Origin: Manis javanica
Lineage: Eukaryota; Chordata; Mammalia; Pholidota; Manidae
Direction of reading: 5' to 3'
Length of the DNA stretch: 64,000 nt
NCBI RefSeq assembly: GCF_040802235.1
Contig: NC_133164.1
Coordinates: 114,098,302 to 114,162,301, forward strand
A model generated the notes under the pieces. That model made no database searches and was not told where the DNA came from. It saw only the letters and a list, made by a program, of their open reading frames with translations. Every line of letters begins with the position of its first letter. Positions within the stretch are counted from its first letter, which is position 1. The translations under genes and the position numbers were made by a program. Below, one piece after another: positions 45,419 to 54,874 of this stretch.

Positions 45419-46071
45419 CTGACTGCCCCACCCATTGCTCCATTAACTCCTTCATTAAGGGAGGGGCTTTTTGCCCAGGGCTCCTTTCATTAAATAAGGG
45501 AATATTTATGCTCTCTGCATTTTTCTCAGTGGATCACAATGCAAAAACTTTGATTTCAAAGGTAGATTTTGAGTTGGAAAGAGGGACTAATAATTTAGGT
45601 TTTAGATTTTTAGTAGTGCTCTGAATGTTACCTAGAATGTTCCGAGTATTACTTTTGTGTGACATGTAATTGCCAAACAAGCCACTCCTTGTATATCCAT
45701 GTCCTGGGTAAATTTCTCTTTCCTCCTTTGGAACAGTCTGCAGAGACCCCTTCATTGTTGAGGACTGAATTGCTGCTCCTGCTGGTGTATGATAATTAAG
45801 GGGTCTGAAGTCAGAGGAAAGCTTTCTGTCCTTGTCCTACTATAGGGATATCCATAATTGCAAAATATGGCAAAGTGTTTGTTTTAATTCATCTGACAAA
45901 CATCTGCTCATTACCTACCATGTGTCAGGCATTACCACTTGTAACTCTGATGGGAAAAATGTGTTCCCAGTCCAGGGCAAACACACCTTTGAAACCCAAA
46001 TCAGTCAAAGGGTAAAGTACAGTGGGACAAACCTGTTTATTGCTTACAAGAAGTGGCCTACTCACGCTTGC
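45419..46071. other. Intergenic segment
   Basis: No gene. A short antisense L2-like stretch lies at 45885-45990 (ACAAACATCTGCTCATTACC, TACCATGTGTCAGGCATTAC). Otherwise nothing is recognised. Confidence 0.75.
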
Positions 46072-46705
46072 TGATGTCTCTCCCCGACCTGGTTGGGAAG
46101 AAGTCCAAAAAAACCTCTCCTCTCCTGGGGTGTGCTCCCTCTATCCCCACCCTTTGTAAGCACCTATTGATATGGAGATGGCCTACTTCTCACCATCCCT
46201 GTAAACACCTATTGATATGGAGATGCACTAAGGCCAGGTGAGAGATTCTAGAAATATTGCAACTTTACTCGCACAATTGTTAGGCAGAAAGACAGCTATG
46301 AGGGGATGAATAGAGGGTGGGGCCCACCAAGAACTCAGGGAGTGAATCAGATGAGGCTCCAGAGCCAGAGAAAACTCAGAGAATTAATCAAATGAAGCCA
46401 CAGGGACTGAGAGTGACTCGAAGGGCACAGGCACTTCCCAGACAACAAACATTCCCTAGATAAAAACATCAGAGTACAGCCCATGTCTTCAATCCTCCAA
46501 TCTGATCAAGCCCCCAAGACCACAGAATGTCAATCAAGGACTTCTTTGCCTTGCCAAAAACCCCATAAAAGAAGACTTACAGTAACCAGCCTGTCTGTTT
46601 AACCTTAGGCAGGCCTGCTCTGTCACAGAGTGCAATAAAATTTTGCTTTCTTGACTTTGCTTTTGCTGATTTGCCTGCATCTCTGAACTGACTTTCTCTC
46701 CAACA
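46072..46705 (+). mobile_element. Solo retroviral LTR (gammaretrovirus-like ERV1), plus orientation
   Basis: It begins TGATGTCTCTCC and ends CTCTCCAACA. It has a TATA-like CCATAAAAG at about 46564 and a poly-A signal AATAAA at 46634-46639, giving U3-R-U5 order. U3 contains a direct duplication with 45-bp period (GTAAGCACCTATTGATATGG at 46156, its variant at 46201), as seen in gammaretroviral enhancers. No gag, pol or env adjoins. Boundaries are uncertain because no 4-6-bp duplication is evident. Confidence 0.7.
46156..46225 (+). repeat. 45-bp tandem duplication in LTR U3
   Basis: The second unit starts at 46201 and is cut after about 25 bp. The shared core is ACCTATTGATATGGAGATG. Confidence 0.85.
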
Positions 46706-46990
46706 CAATGTGATGAAGTCCAATTCATCTACTTTTTTTGTTGCTTGTGCTTTTAATGTCATAATGAAGAAGCATATGAGATTTAGTCCTATGTTTTCTC
46801 CTAAGAATTTTAGAGCATTTGCCCTAATATAAGCCATCTTGAGTTAATTTTGGACAATGGTGTGGTTGGGTCCAACTTTATTCTTTTGCATGTGGACATT
46901 CAGCTCTTCCAGCACAGTTTGTTGAAAAGACTTTACTTTTTCCCATTGAACCATTGAATGGTGTGCTTTGGCTAGACTATTTGAAAGGTG
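46706..46990 (-). mobile_element. L1 ORF2 fragment, antisense
   Basis: GATGAAGTCCAATTCATCTA, CTTTTGCATGTGGACATTCA, CAGCACAGTTTGTTGAAAAG. Its edge coincides with the LTR end, so the LTR may have inserted at the L1 margin. Confidence 0.75.
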
Positions 46991-47434
46991 ATGCTGTATA
47001 CTTCCATCAAGAAATACGCCATGTCTGATTGTGTCTTTTTTGTGATGATATCAGCTATTGATGATGATAGCCTAGAGGTGTTAATTCATTAGGGGTTATA
47101 AAATGGTGTTCTAATCCTATCATTTCTTATTTTTTCATGAGCTGGACTATATCCACAAAGAGAAAACTCTTTATCAACTAGTTGGTTATCTGACATTTGC
47201 ATAGGAAGGGCAAAATAAATGTTGGGCTCTTTCCTTTTGCATCTGTTTTCAAAACAGTAAATTGGCTAAGAGAGTATATTCTTTAAGACAGTAGAATAAT
47301 ACAAGTATATATTTTGCTTGCTCAGTTGCCAACAATTAATCATACAGACTCTTTTACTACAGTCTCATTGGTTCTCCCAAAGAACATGGCAATGCAAATG
47401 GAAAATTCAGCATCTTATGCCAGACGATTAGCAC

Positions 47435-47600
47435 AAAGAGCAATGTAGCACTTTTCATCTTCAAAGTATTTCAGAGCTAATTATTTCTCCTATCTCCTCA
47501 AGAAGTAGGTGTTATTAACCTCATTTTAAAGATAAGAAAGTGGAGACTTGAAGATTTGACAGCAATTTGCCCAAAGCTAAAAGGGTGTTGCCATGAAAGA
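47435..47600 (-). repeat. MIR element
   Basis: Antisense: CCTCATTTTAAAGATAAGAA, then AGCAATTTGCCCAAAGCTAA. Confidence 0.65.
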
Positions 47601-48969
47601 TGAGAATATGGTTTATGGAACTACTTAGTGTGTGCTGATTACTTCTTGTATAAAGTAAACACAGTATTTGCATTCAATTGTGACCATAGTTCATGCTGAC
47701 AGATCACTGTGATCGGAAGCCTGGATCGAACAAGTGGTTTTATAATTCTTGGGAATCAATTTTCTCATCACCAAGGTCTGCACTTGGGTTTTTTATTGTT
47801 GAAATATTGAAGTTAAAATAATCCCAACACTTTGGAACTGGAACATACAAAATTTATGATCCCCACGCAGACTAATTGGCCCAACAGCTTATAATATTGC
47901 TCTCATCTTAGGTAAGTTTGTCTCTCCACACAAAACCACTGTCCTGTCCCTGGTGGGAGAGTGAGGGGAAAAGCACATTAACTTGAGGCATTGTTCAAAA
48001 TGGAGAAATCCAGGAGCCTGTTTCTGACACTAGATTTGTTGTATTAGTCACCAAACAACACCTCCTAACCTAAAACACATTGGTGAGCTTTATGATGACT
48101 CGGTTACTTATCTCCTTCTTAAAAAGAAATGCTAATACCTCCCATGTATTAGATACTTTTAGTTGAAGAATCAAATGCTACATGTGAGAAATCTCTTGGT
48201 GTAATTTGTACTTCACATTTCTTTTAATTCTTAACTCATGTGCTGATGACCCCATTTACTGACATTTTTGTTGTTGTTGAGGAAATGCATTCCTTCTTAG
48301 CTTTTCTTCTTCCCTAACTGAAAGCTAGCTTGGATGTTATGGCTGCTCAGCTAGTTAAAGGCATCCAGGCAATGAGGAAGGAGAAGGATCCTGCCATTCA
48401 CACTCAGCCCCCTCCTACCCAAAATCTACTCCTAGATGTGCTCCACTTTCCTCAGGGTCCTCCTTCCCTGGGTAAGGATACGCTCCGGCGAAGTCATGGC
48501 TGGTAGCAATGTACAAACATTAGTTTGCTACTCAAATCCTGGAATACCAAGAGGTTGAAAAAATTAGGCTGAAGACTAATATCAAAGACACATTATTTTA
48601 TGTAAGGAGAGAGAATACATCATCTTTGTAATGGATGGAGCCAACAACATAATTCAATTTAGGAGTGTGCAAGAATTATGGCTCCCTAATAGAGGGAGGT
48701 GGGGGAGACACCCGTCATGGAGTGCAGCCATGACTCTCTGCCAATGAAGGCCGCCCAGCACAGGGGGCGGCATGGAGCTGGATTCTAACCAAGTGAGTCA
48801 GGACATTGTGGTGACTCTGTGGGCTTCCTTCCCCCTCAAAATCTCCTTTGAAAAGAAAACTGATCATAAATATCTCTGGAATCACTTTTGACTCATTAAT
48901 TTTCATTCATTCTTGAGCTATACTTAGGACTCCACATTAATTTGTTAACTTTTTTTTTTTTTAATTACT

Positions 48970-49170
48970 ACAAAGTAGTGTGGTATTTGTATAGGCTCAG
49001 GGCTTGGAGTCTGAGTACTGGGTGTGAGCTTGACTCCATTTTACTAGCAATTACTTACATTTCTAATGTCACTTTGCTCATTTGTAAAATAGAAATCATA
49101 ATACTTAGCTGACTTGAAAGAGATGATAAACAGAAAATTGCTTTGGGGACAATACTGGGTATGCAATAAA
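48970..49170 (+). repeat. MIR element
   Basis: Plus: GGGCTTGGAGTCTGAGTACT, CTTTGCTCATTTGTAAAATA, TGGGTATGCAATAAAAAC. Confidence 0.65.
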
Positions 49171-49614
49171 AACTTACAAATTGCAAAGCTTTGTAAGATG
49201 TTACAGTGATAGTAATTCAAGTATCCATTATTTAAAATGAAATTTAATATGAAATGTTAAATATATACTCCCCTCTTCAAAGTCTTACTCCTCTTCTCTT
49301 ATACTAGTAAATTCCACATTTTTTCTTATTTTTTATGTTCTCCTGTTGCTGCTCTTTGCTGTTCATAAGAGACCCAGACCTAAATGTAGAAAGTGAAAAT
49401 TGCACATATATGAGGTGTGTATGTTTGGGTATATTTGTGTGAGTGTGTATATGGGTGCCAATGCTTCTTAATTCATCTCACGCTTAAAGACTATCAAATT
49501 TTCTCCCACTTGAAAAAAGAATCTACCCTTTTCCTCCTGCATATCTTCTACATAGGTAAAACTAATTGCTTTGAGCTTTTTAACCTCACTGTAGCTTTTA
49601 GGGAGTAAAAATCA

Positions 49615-49850
49615 TAATAGTTAATATCTATTGGACACTTATTGGTGGTAGGCGCTATTCTAAGCACTTCACATGCATTATCTCATTTAGTCCTGATTAT
49701 AATCCCATTGCTAATGTCAACCCATTTTAAAGATGAGGAGACCTAGGCAAACAGATTTAGTAATTTGCACCAGGCCATGGAGTCAGTAAATGGCAGAGCT
49801 GGGAACCAGCCAGTCTCATGCCACATTCAGCACTCACCATCGGACTGCCT
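49615..49850 (-). repeat. MIR element, nearly full length
   Basis: Antisense: TTCTAAGCACTTCACATGCA, CATTTTAAAGATGAGGAGAC, AAATGGCAGAGCTGGGAACC. Confidence 0.8.
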
Positions 49851-49884
49851 GTGTCAGTGGGGCCTGGACAGACACCTGTGATTT

Positions 49885-50045
49885 TGAAAGTGTGATCTGT
49901 GAATGACTAGTTCTGAACCACTGGAAGGGATTCAGATTCCAAGGCCTAAGCACACTGAATCAGATTTCTGGGGATCTGGGTCTGGGAATGTGCAATTTAG
50001 TTGCACTTCTTGTCCCCCAGCCCCCAAGATTCTGACTCACAATGG
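49885..50045. mobile_element. MER5A-like hAT remnant
   Basis: GAAAGTGTGATCTGTGAATG, TGAATCAGATTTCTGGGGAT, GGGAATGTGCAATTTAGTTG. Confidence 0.6.
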
Positions 50046-50279
50046 TGTCGTAGAGCCAGTTGCTTAAGTATTTCGATCTAATTGGGTGAAAAAAGAAACT
50101 TTTGATTGACCTACTATGATTTTTAATTCTTTATGATTTGAAATATTAAAATAGCAACTGTCTGTCTTTCCTGGAAGTGGCACCAATTGCTTTCATAATA
50201 AACATTGTGCCAAATAACTGCTCTCTACTTCTAAATATCTGCTCACATGTCCTTTCACAAATTGAAGACAAGCTTATTT

Positions 50280-50420
50280 AACGTCGAGGGTGTAAGGTGC
50301 TGTGTAGTTGTAGGAGAGAGAGTAGGGATGTGTAGATGAATAAAGCATGGTCCTGCCCTCCACGTGGCTGAGGGTCCCTGGAGGCACTGGTGCACATGCA
50401 CAGGCTATGTGGGTGTGAAT
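50280..50420 (-). repeat. L2 remnant
   Basis: AGATGAATAAAGCATGGTCC, TGCCCTCCACGTGGCTGAGG. Antisense L2-like. Confidence 0.5.
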
Positions 50421-51169
50421 GAAAGGATACAAGTACAGAACAGGGATCAGTGAAGAAATGTCTGGTCTCAAGTTTCCACACTGAGAGGACTTGAAGCTAC
50501 AACAGGCAAATCCCAGAGTCCTCCAGGTCTGGGGGACATGAGGACACTGGGTGGAAAGTAGTACCTTCTATCTCATTTCGGGCGGCAGGGACTGGAACTC
50601 AAGAGTTCTCTGAGGAGCCTGGCACTGTGCTTTTCATGCATATGTAAGTTGATTCATACATTTCTCCATCTCCCCCCAAATTCCTTGCAAGCCTCCTTGA
50701 AAATTTCCCAAGTGAAGTCAGTTGACGTCCTATTTCTGAATGTTGTAAATGCCTACACACACTCTCTCTCTCTCTTCTCTGGTGCTGTCATCACACACAG
50801 ACCTAATGCTTACAGAGCAAAGAGTGCTTCTCTTCCACACAGTATATTCCATAATCCACAGTAAATGAGTGTGTTTAGTCTCAGAATAAACACAGGAGGA
50901 TGGTATTTAATACAAGAATGTATTGTATTGTCAATACACCTCGGGGATCTAAATACGGAGTCTGGTTCCACCATTTACTAGCGTTGTGACAGGAGAAGAT
51001 ACTCAGTAGCCCCGTGCCTGTTTTTTCTTTCTTTTTTACTGATAAGGCGGAATAAAAATAGAATTTAGGTAAAATGGTTATTATGAGGCATGTAGCAGAA
51101 AATCTTACATCACTTTTAAAAATGTGCACACAAGCCGTGGTGAGCTTAAGTTTCGCCATTTGGAAACAA

Positions 51170-51490
51170 GGGAGGGGATCTTGGAGGTGGCCGTCTGGAG
51201 CTGGCGGCTGGCTTCTCCCTGCCCGGCGCTGGTTGCATCAGGTAGCGGGGCGGAGATCCGGGCCCGCGCCTGCGGGAGCAGCTGGGCGCCGCTGCGGAGG
51301 GCGCGGAGGCGGCGGCAGCCAGAGGCTCGGGCCTGTGGCCACTTGCGCCGCTCCGGGGCGGGATTCTCCGCAGCCGCTCCAGCGCCCGCACCCCGCGGGG
51401 CCCTGTCCTCCTCGGCTGGGCCCCTCATCTCTGGAGGGTGGGGCTGTTGCCTGTCTCGGATGTGATGATGACTTCCGCTGGGTCGGTGGG
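51170..51490. promoter_or_regulatory. Orphan CpG island
   Basis: I count about 30 CpG dinucleotides in some 310 bp of very GC-rich sequence set in AT-rich surroundings, with several GC boxes (GGGGCGG at 51247, GGGGCGG near 51356). It lies 3.4 kb upstream of SERPINB5 exon 1. No exon or protein can be assigned. Possibilities are a promoter of a non-coding or alternative SERPINB5 transcript, a distal regulatory island, or the GC-rich 5' part of a retrocopy, given the T20 tract at 51549-51568. Confidence 0.6.
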
Positions 51491-51548
51491 AGGTCCTGGA
51501 CCTCATCAAAGGAAGCTCTGGAATTTCTACTTCTTAAGAAACATAGTG

Positions 51549-51568
51549 TTTTTTTTTTTTTTTTTTTT
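51549..51568 (-). repeat. T20 tract (poly-A on minus strand)
   Basis: Uninterrupted T20. If it is a retroposon tail, the body would be the sequence just to its right on the minus strand, where I recognise no source gene. Confidence 0.8.
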
Positions 51569-51584
51569 GGAGTTGTGTAGCCTT

Positions 51585-51645
51585 CATTGTGCGGCACTGT
51601 TAGTAATTAATTGACTGCCGCTGAGGCTGATTATGCAAAGACTCA
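51585..51645. promoter_or_regulatory. Possible regulatory element with homeodomain/POU-like sites
   Basis: GCGGCA (51591-51596) and TGCCGC (51616-51621) form an inverted pair around TAGTAATTAATTG, followed by TTATGCAAAG. The motif density suggests a conserved enhancer, but conservation cannot be tested here. Confidence 0.25.
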
Positions 51646-51999
51646 GTTGTGGCAGATAGCTTTTTGACAGTAACTTGTCAAGAAACAAATTTTTATAACT
51701 GTAAGAAATGCTATAGAGTGACTAGAAAATTTGGAAGATAAAGGAAACTATAGAAAGACAATAAAAATCACCTTTTATTTCACCAGCCAGAAAGAACTGC
51801 TATTAGAATTATTTTATTTTAGAAATATTTTCTTTAAATCTTTTAAGTCTATACACATACACAACATATGTAATTTGTTAATATAAAAATTAAGCAACCC
51901 TTAAGGGTATTACAGGAGAAACAAAAGTCCCCAAATAAATAGATATGTTTCTTAACCTAGTGTTACACAACTTCATCTTGTGAGTTTTACTGTTCCAAA

Positions 52000-52260
52000 A
52001 CATATATTTAATTATTTCCTTACTGATGAACATTCAGTTGGTGTCTAATTTTTCTGTTATAAATAATGTTACCATGGACATTTCTATACATTAATCATCG
52101 ATATTTATTTGTAATCATTTCCTTATGAAAGATTTCTATAAGTTGTGTTATTGGGTCAAAGGAGATGAATATTAAAATGGTAATGTGTGGTCAAATTATT
52201 TTCCAGAAGAGTTGATTAATTTTTATTCCTACCAGCTGTGTTGAAATTCTTATTTCTAGC
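52000..52260 (-). mobile_element. Old L1 3' fragment
   Basis: Antisense: TTACTGATGAACATTCAGTT, TTATTGGGTCAAAGGAGATG, TTTTTATTCCTACCAGC. Confidence 0.6.
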
Positions 52261-54094
52261 GGATGTTTTGGAAAGGTTGTATTTTGATTCTTAATATTTG
52301 TTCCTTTGTCCTGTAAGAATTACATATGAAAAGAAAATTATGAAAATACACAAATATTTGAACAACCGAATGAGAAGTCACCGGGTTGCACAGATCTACT
52401 ACCTCCTGGATTAAAATCCAGCCATTAGTGAACTACTGTGTGTAATTTTTATTTTGTTTTTGTGTCACATCCAAAGCATTTCATACTATTCATTTTCAAG
52501 AGTAATTGAGTCCTGTTTGGGTTGGACAAAGGCAGATTTGTTTCTCTTCGACATTTAGCTCTAAAAGGAACGTAAGTGCAACTGCCCCATCCCTCGCCCT
52601 TTTCACTTAGCAGGATTCTGAGGCCCAGAGAAGTTTCCTGCTAATTATTAATACCCAGCCAGCAGGGGAGTATGGCTCAGAATCAACTCCGAAGTAAATT
52701 CTTTTTCCCGTGCTGTCACCTCCCTTTTCTCTGCATCCATTAACCAAATCTAAGCGATTAGATACTGAATTTTCTGCTGGGATATGCCTTTACATGCAGT
52801 GTAAGGATTCTAAAGGCAAATCACCTCCCTTATGCTGACTGGTTGTGGTGTAACTCTGGGGTCTTATTTTCTCTTTATTTTTTTTACTGTCTTATTTGGG
52901 TTTTGTTTGTTTTTCAAGTTGCCTTATATATTTGTTGTGGCTTCTTCTTCAAAAAAATTTCATGCAAGTAATTTTCCATAACAGGCCATTATTTAATATA
53001 AAATTTCTCATAGACAGAATTTTAGGTTTCTCAAAGACCAGATGTTGACAGGATAAAAAGCATGAAAGCATGTGAAGCTGTTGGATTCTTGAAATGGACA
53101 GAGGGTCCAGGCGGATAATTCTGGGGTTTTGAAAACTTTTTTTTTCTCTCAGTTAGAAACTCTAAGATAAAGTTGCCTTATCTTTCCTCATTCAGTTTCT
53201 CCACATGTGGGAAGGATGGAACAGTCCTGACTGACTTGGTGGGAGCTTTTGTCTGGTGATTTCTGTGAATTGTTGGAAATGTGCAAAATTCATGTTAGTC
53301 CTGTTAGATGGAGAGCTGTCATATGCATCGAGGGGAATCATGCCTATCAGTGGGGGAAAAGTAAAACCTGATGATTTGTAGGAATCTGGGGAGAGTGCTT
53401 AAGAATTTGTGGCTGGAATTTAACTTCTCGGAGAAGAGAGAGAAAATGATTCTAAGCGTGCTGTAACAAAGCTCCTTTGAGCTGTTCCTGGGAGTGGCTG
53501 GGTGTGTCAAGCCATCCCTGAGCCAGAATCCTGAGTAATCAAGTTATAATGTTTGCAATGTTTCAACCTATAGCTAAGGAAAAGCAACAAAACAGTCTCC
53601 TAGGTTATTAAATATTTGGGCTGGTAATTACTTTTGTTGAACTAGAGGAAATTATTGTATGATAAAATTGTATGATGAATGAATGAATGGATAACTCATT
53701 CTTTAAACTGCATTTCTTCCCTTCCTGCAAAAAACCCTATTCTTTTTAATATATGGTCAATAATATGGTTTTTGTGACCAATAAAAGAGAGAGGAGAAAA
53801 TTATAGATTATTTTTGAAATTATAGGGCAAATACTTCTTCCTACAAATAAGTATATCATCTCCCACTGACTATTTTTAAAGAAACATTTATTTCCAACTG
53901 TCAGAATTATGTTCAGCCTTCCTTGGGTGTTGCTGAATTCATGTCATTACAAGTGTTTCTGACAAGGTTAGACGAACACTGAACAGGAGTGTGGAGGAGG
54001 GAATTCAGATATCAAAAGGGTGAATGGACACAGCTCTCTGATTTAAGGGCAAGGTTCAGTCAATCTTAGTTTACCAAAATGAGTTGCTCTTATT

Positions 54095-54215
54095 CATATA
54101 GACAACAAGCATTTATTGACTGCTTACTGTCGATGAAGTCCACAAAAATGAATGAGGCTTGGTCCTTATCTTTAAGATACTCGCAGTCAGATAGAGGAGA
54201 CCATACCGTAAATAC
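54095..54215 (-). repeat. L2 remnant
   Basis: ACAACAAGCATTTATTGACT, GGTCCTTATCTTTAAGATAC, TCGCAGTCAGATAGAGGAG. Confidence 0.65.
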
Positions 54216-54589
54216 ATTATTATGAAACAATGTGATAAATGAACAATTGGGAATATTAGGTGAGCTCTGCAGAGAAGCAATTGGCTCAGTTTCAGGTCTT
54301 TTCCTGAGAACAGTTTTGGTAGAAAGGATGAAGCCTTCCCTGCACGGAGGCTGGGAAAGTGGAATGCGCAAAAGCAGGCTCTGCAAAGAGATTTCAGAGC
54401 AAAACCAGGCAATCTTAACCATCGGGAAGGCCATCAAACAGTTTCTTCCTTCTATTTCCTGTACTGTTTCACCTTCCCTTCCATGTGGGCTACTAGGGTT
54501 ACCCGTACGTATATACGAATGTACGTATGTATGTATATATATGCATGTATTTAGCTCAAGGCAGGATCCACCGACAGCCCCTTCCTGCC

Positions 54590-54810
54590 TGAGCACGTCA
54601 GAGGCCTTTGGAAGCTGTGCAGACAAAAGCAACTTCAGCCTGAATCAGTTTTTTCAATTATGGACAAGCAGCCAAGAGGCATGAGTAAGAGCTGAGCGTG
54701 CAGAAGTGGGAGGGGCGGAGGGGGTGCAGGCTGGGCGTGGCCGCAGTGGGCGTGGCGCTGGGGTTCAGGTAAGCCCCTTGCTTCTGCCTCACAGAGACTG
54801 GCTTCCACAT
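54590..54810 (+). promoter_or_regulatory. SERPINB5: SERPINB5 (maspin) promoter
   Basis: The order of blocks agrees with the human maspin promoter as I remember it: AGGCCTTTGGAAGCTGTGCA, AACTTCAGCCTGAATCA, GGACAAGCAGCCAAGAGGC. The last, with ATGAGT, is the p53-like element (54662-54686). Its 3' end overlaps an AP-1-like TGAGTAA (54682-54688). Downstream are a GC box GGGGCGG (54712-54718) and two GGGCGTGG boxes (54733-54740, 54748-54755). No TATA box is seen. In humans p53 and promoter methylation control this gene in epithelia; whether that holds here is inference. Confidence 0.8.
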
Positions 54811-54874
54811 CGAGGGCCTCCTGCGCCGTGCATCCTCTTCCCTTGCTGTGCGTGCAGAGTAGCTGTAACTCCAG
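54811..54874 (+). other. SERPINB5: SERPINB5 exon 1 (5' UTR, non-coding)
   Basis: Ends in AGCTGTAACTCCAG|gtaagc at 54874/54875, aligning with the human 5' UTR end ATAACTGTGACTCCAG. The 5' boundary is approximate, placed by similarity to the start of the human cDNA. It splices to 60753, just upstream of the ATG. Confidence 0.75.

Larger units (their letters stand above)
46991..51169. other. Intergenic segment with scattered MIR/L2
   Basis: About 4.2 kb without a gene. It contains MIR elements (47435-47600, 48970-49170, 49615-49850), a MER5-like remnant (49885-50045) and an L2 remnant (50280-50420). Confidence 0.8.
51650..54590. other. Intergenic segment upstream of SERPINB5
   Basis: AT-rich with an antisense L1 remnant (52000-52260), an L2 remnant (54095-54215) and an imperfect TATG/TACG tract at 54508-54545. 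No gene is seen; the 180-codon open frame 54090-54632 on the minus strand overlaps the L2 and is not credible. Confidence 0.8.

Noticed and set aside
51074..51580. 168-codon frame (and frames on both strands) in the orphan CpG island
   Set aside because: Low-complexity Gly/Arg/Ala/Pro composition in several frames at once, with poly-Phe from the T tract. This indicates base composition, not coding.
54090..54632. 180-codon minus-strand frame upstream of SERPINB5
   Set aside because: It overlaps an L2 remnant and a TATG-type tract, with no domain or promoter.
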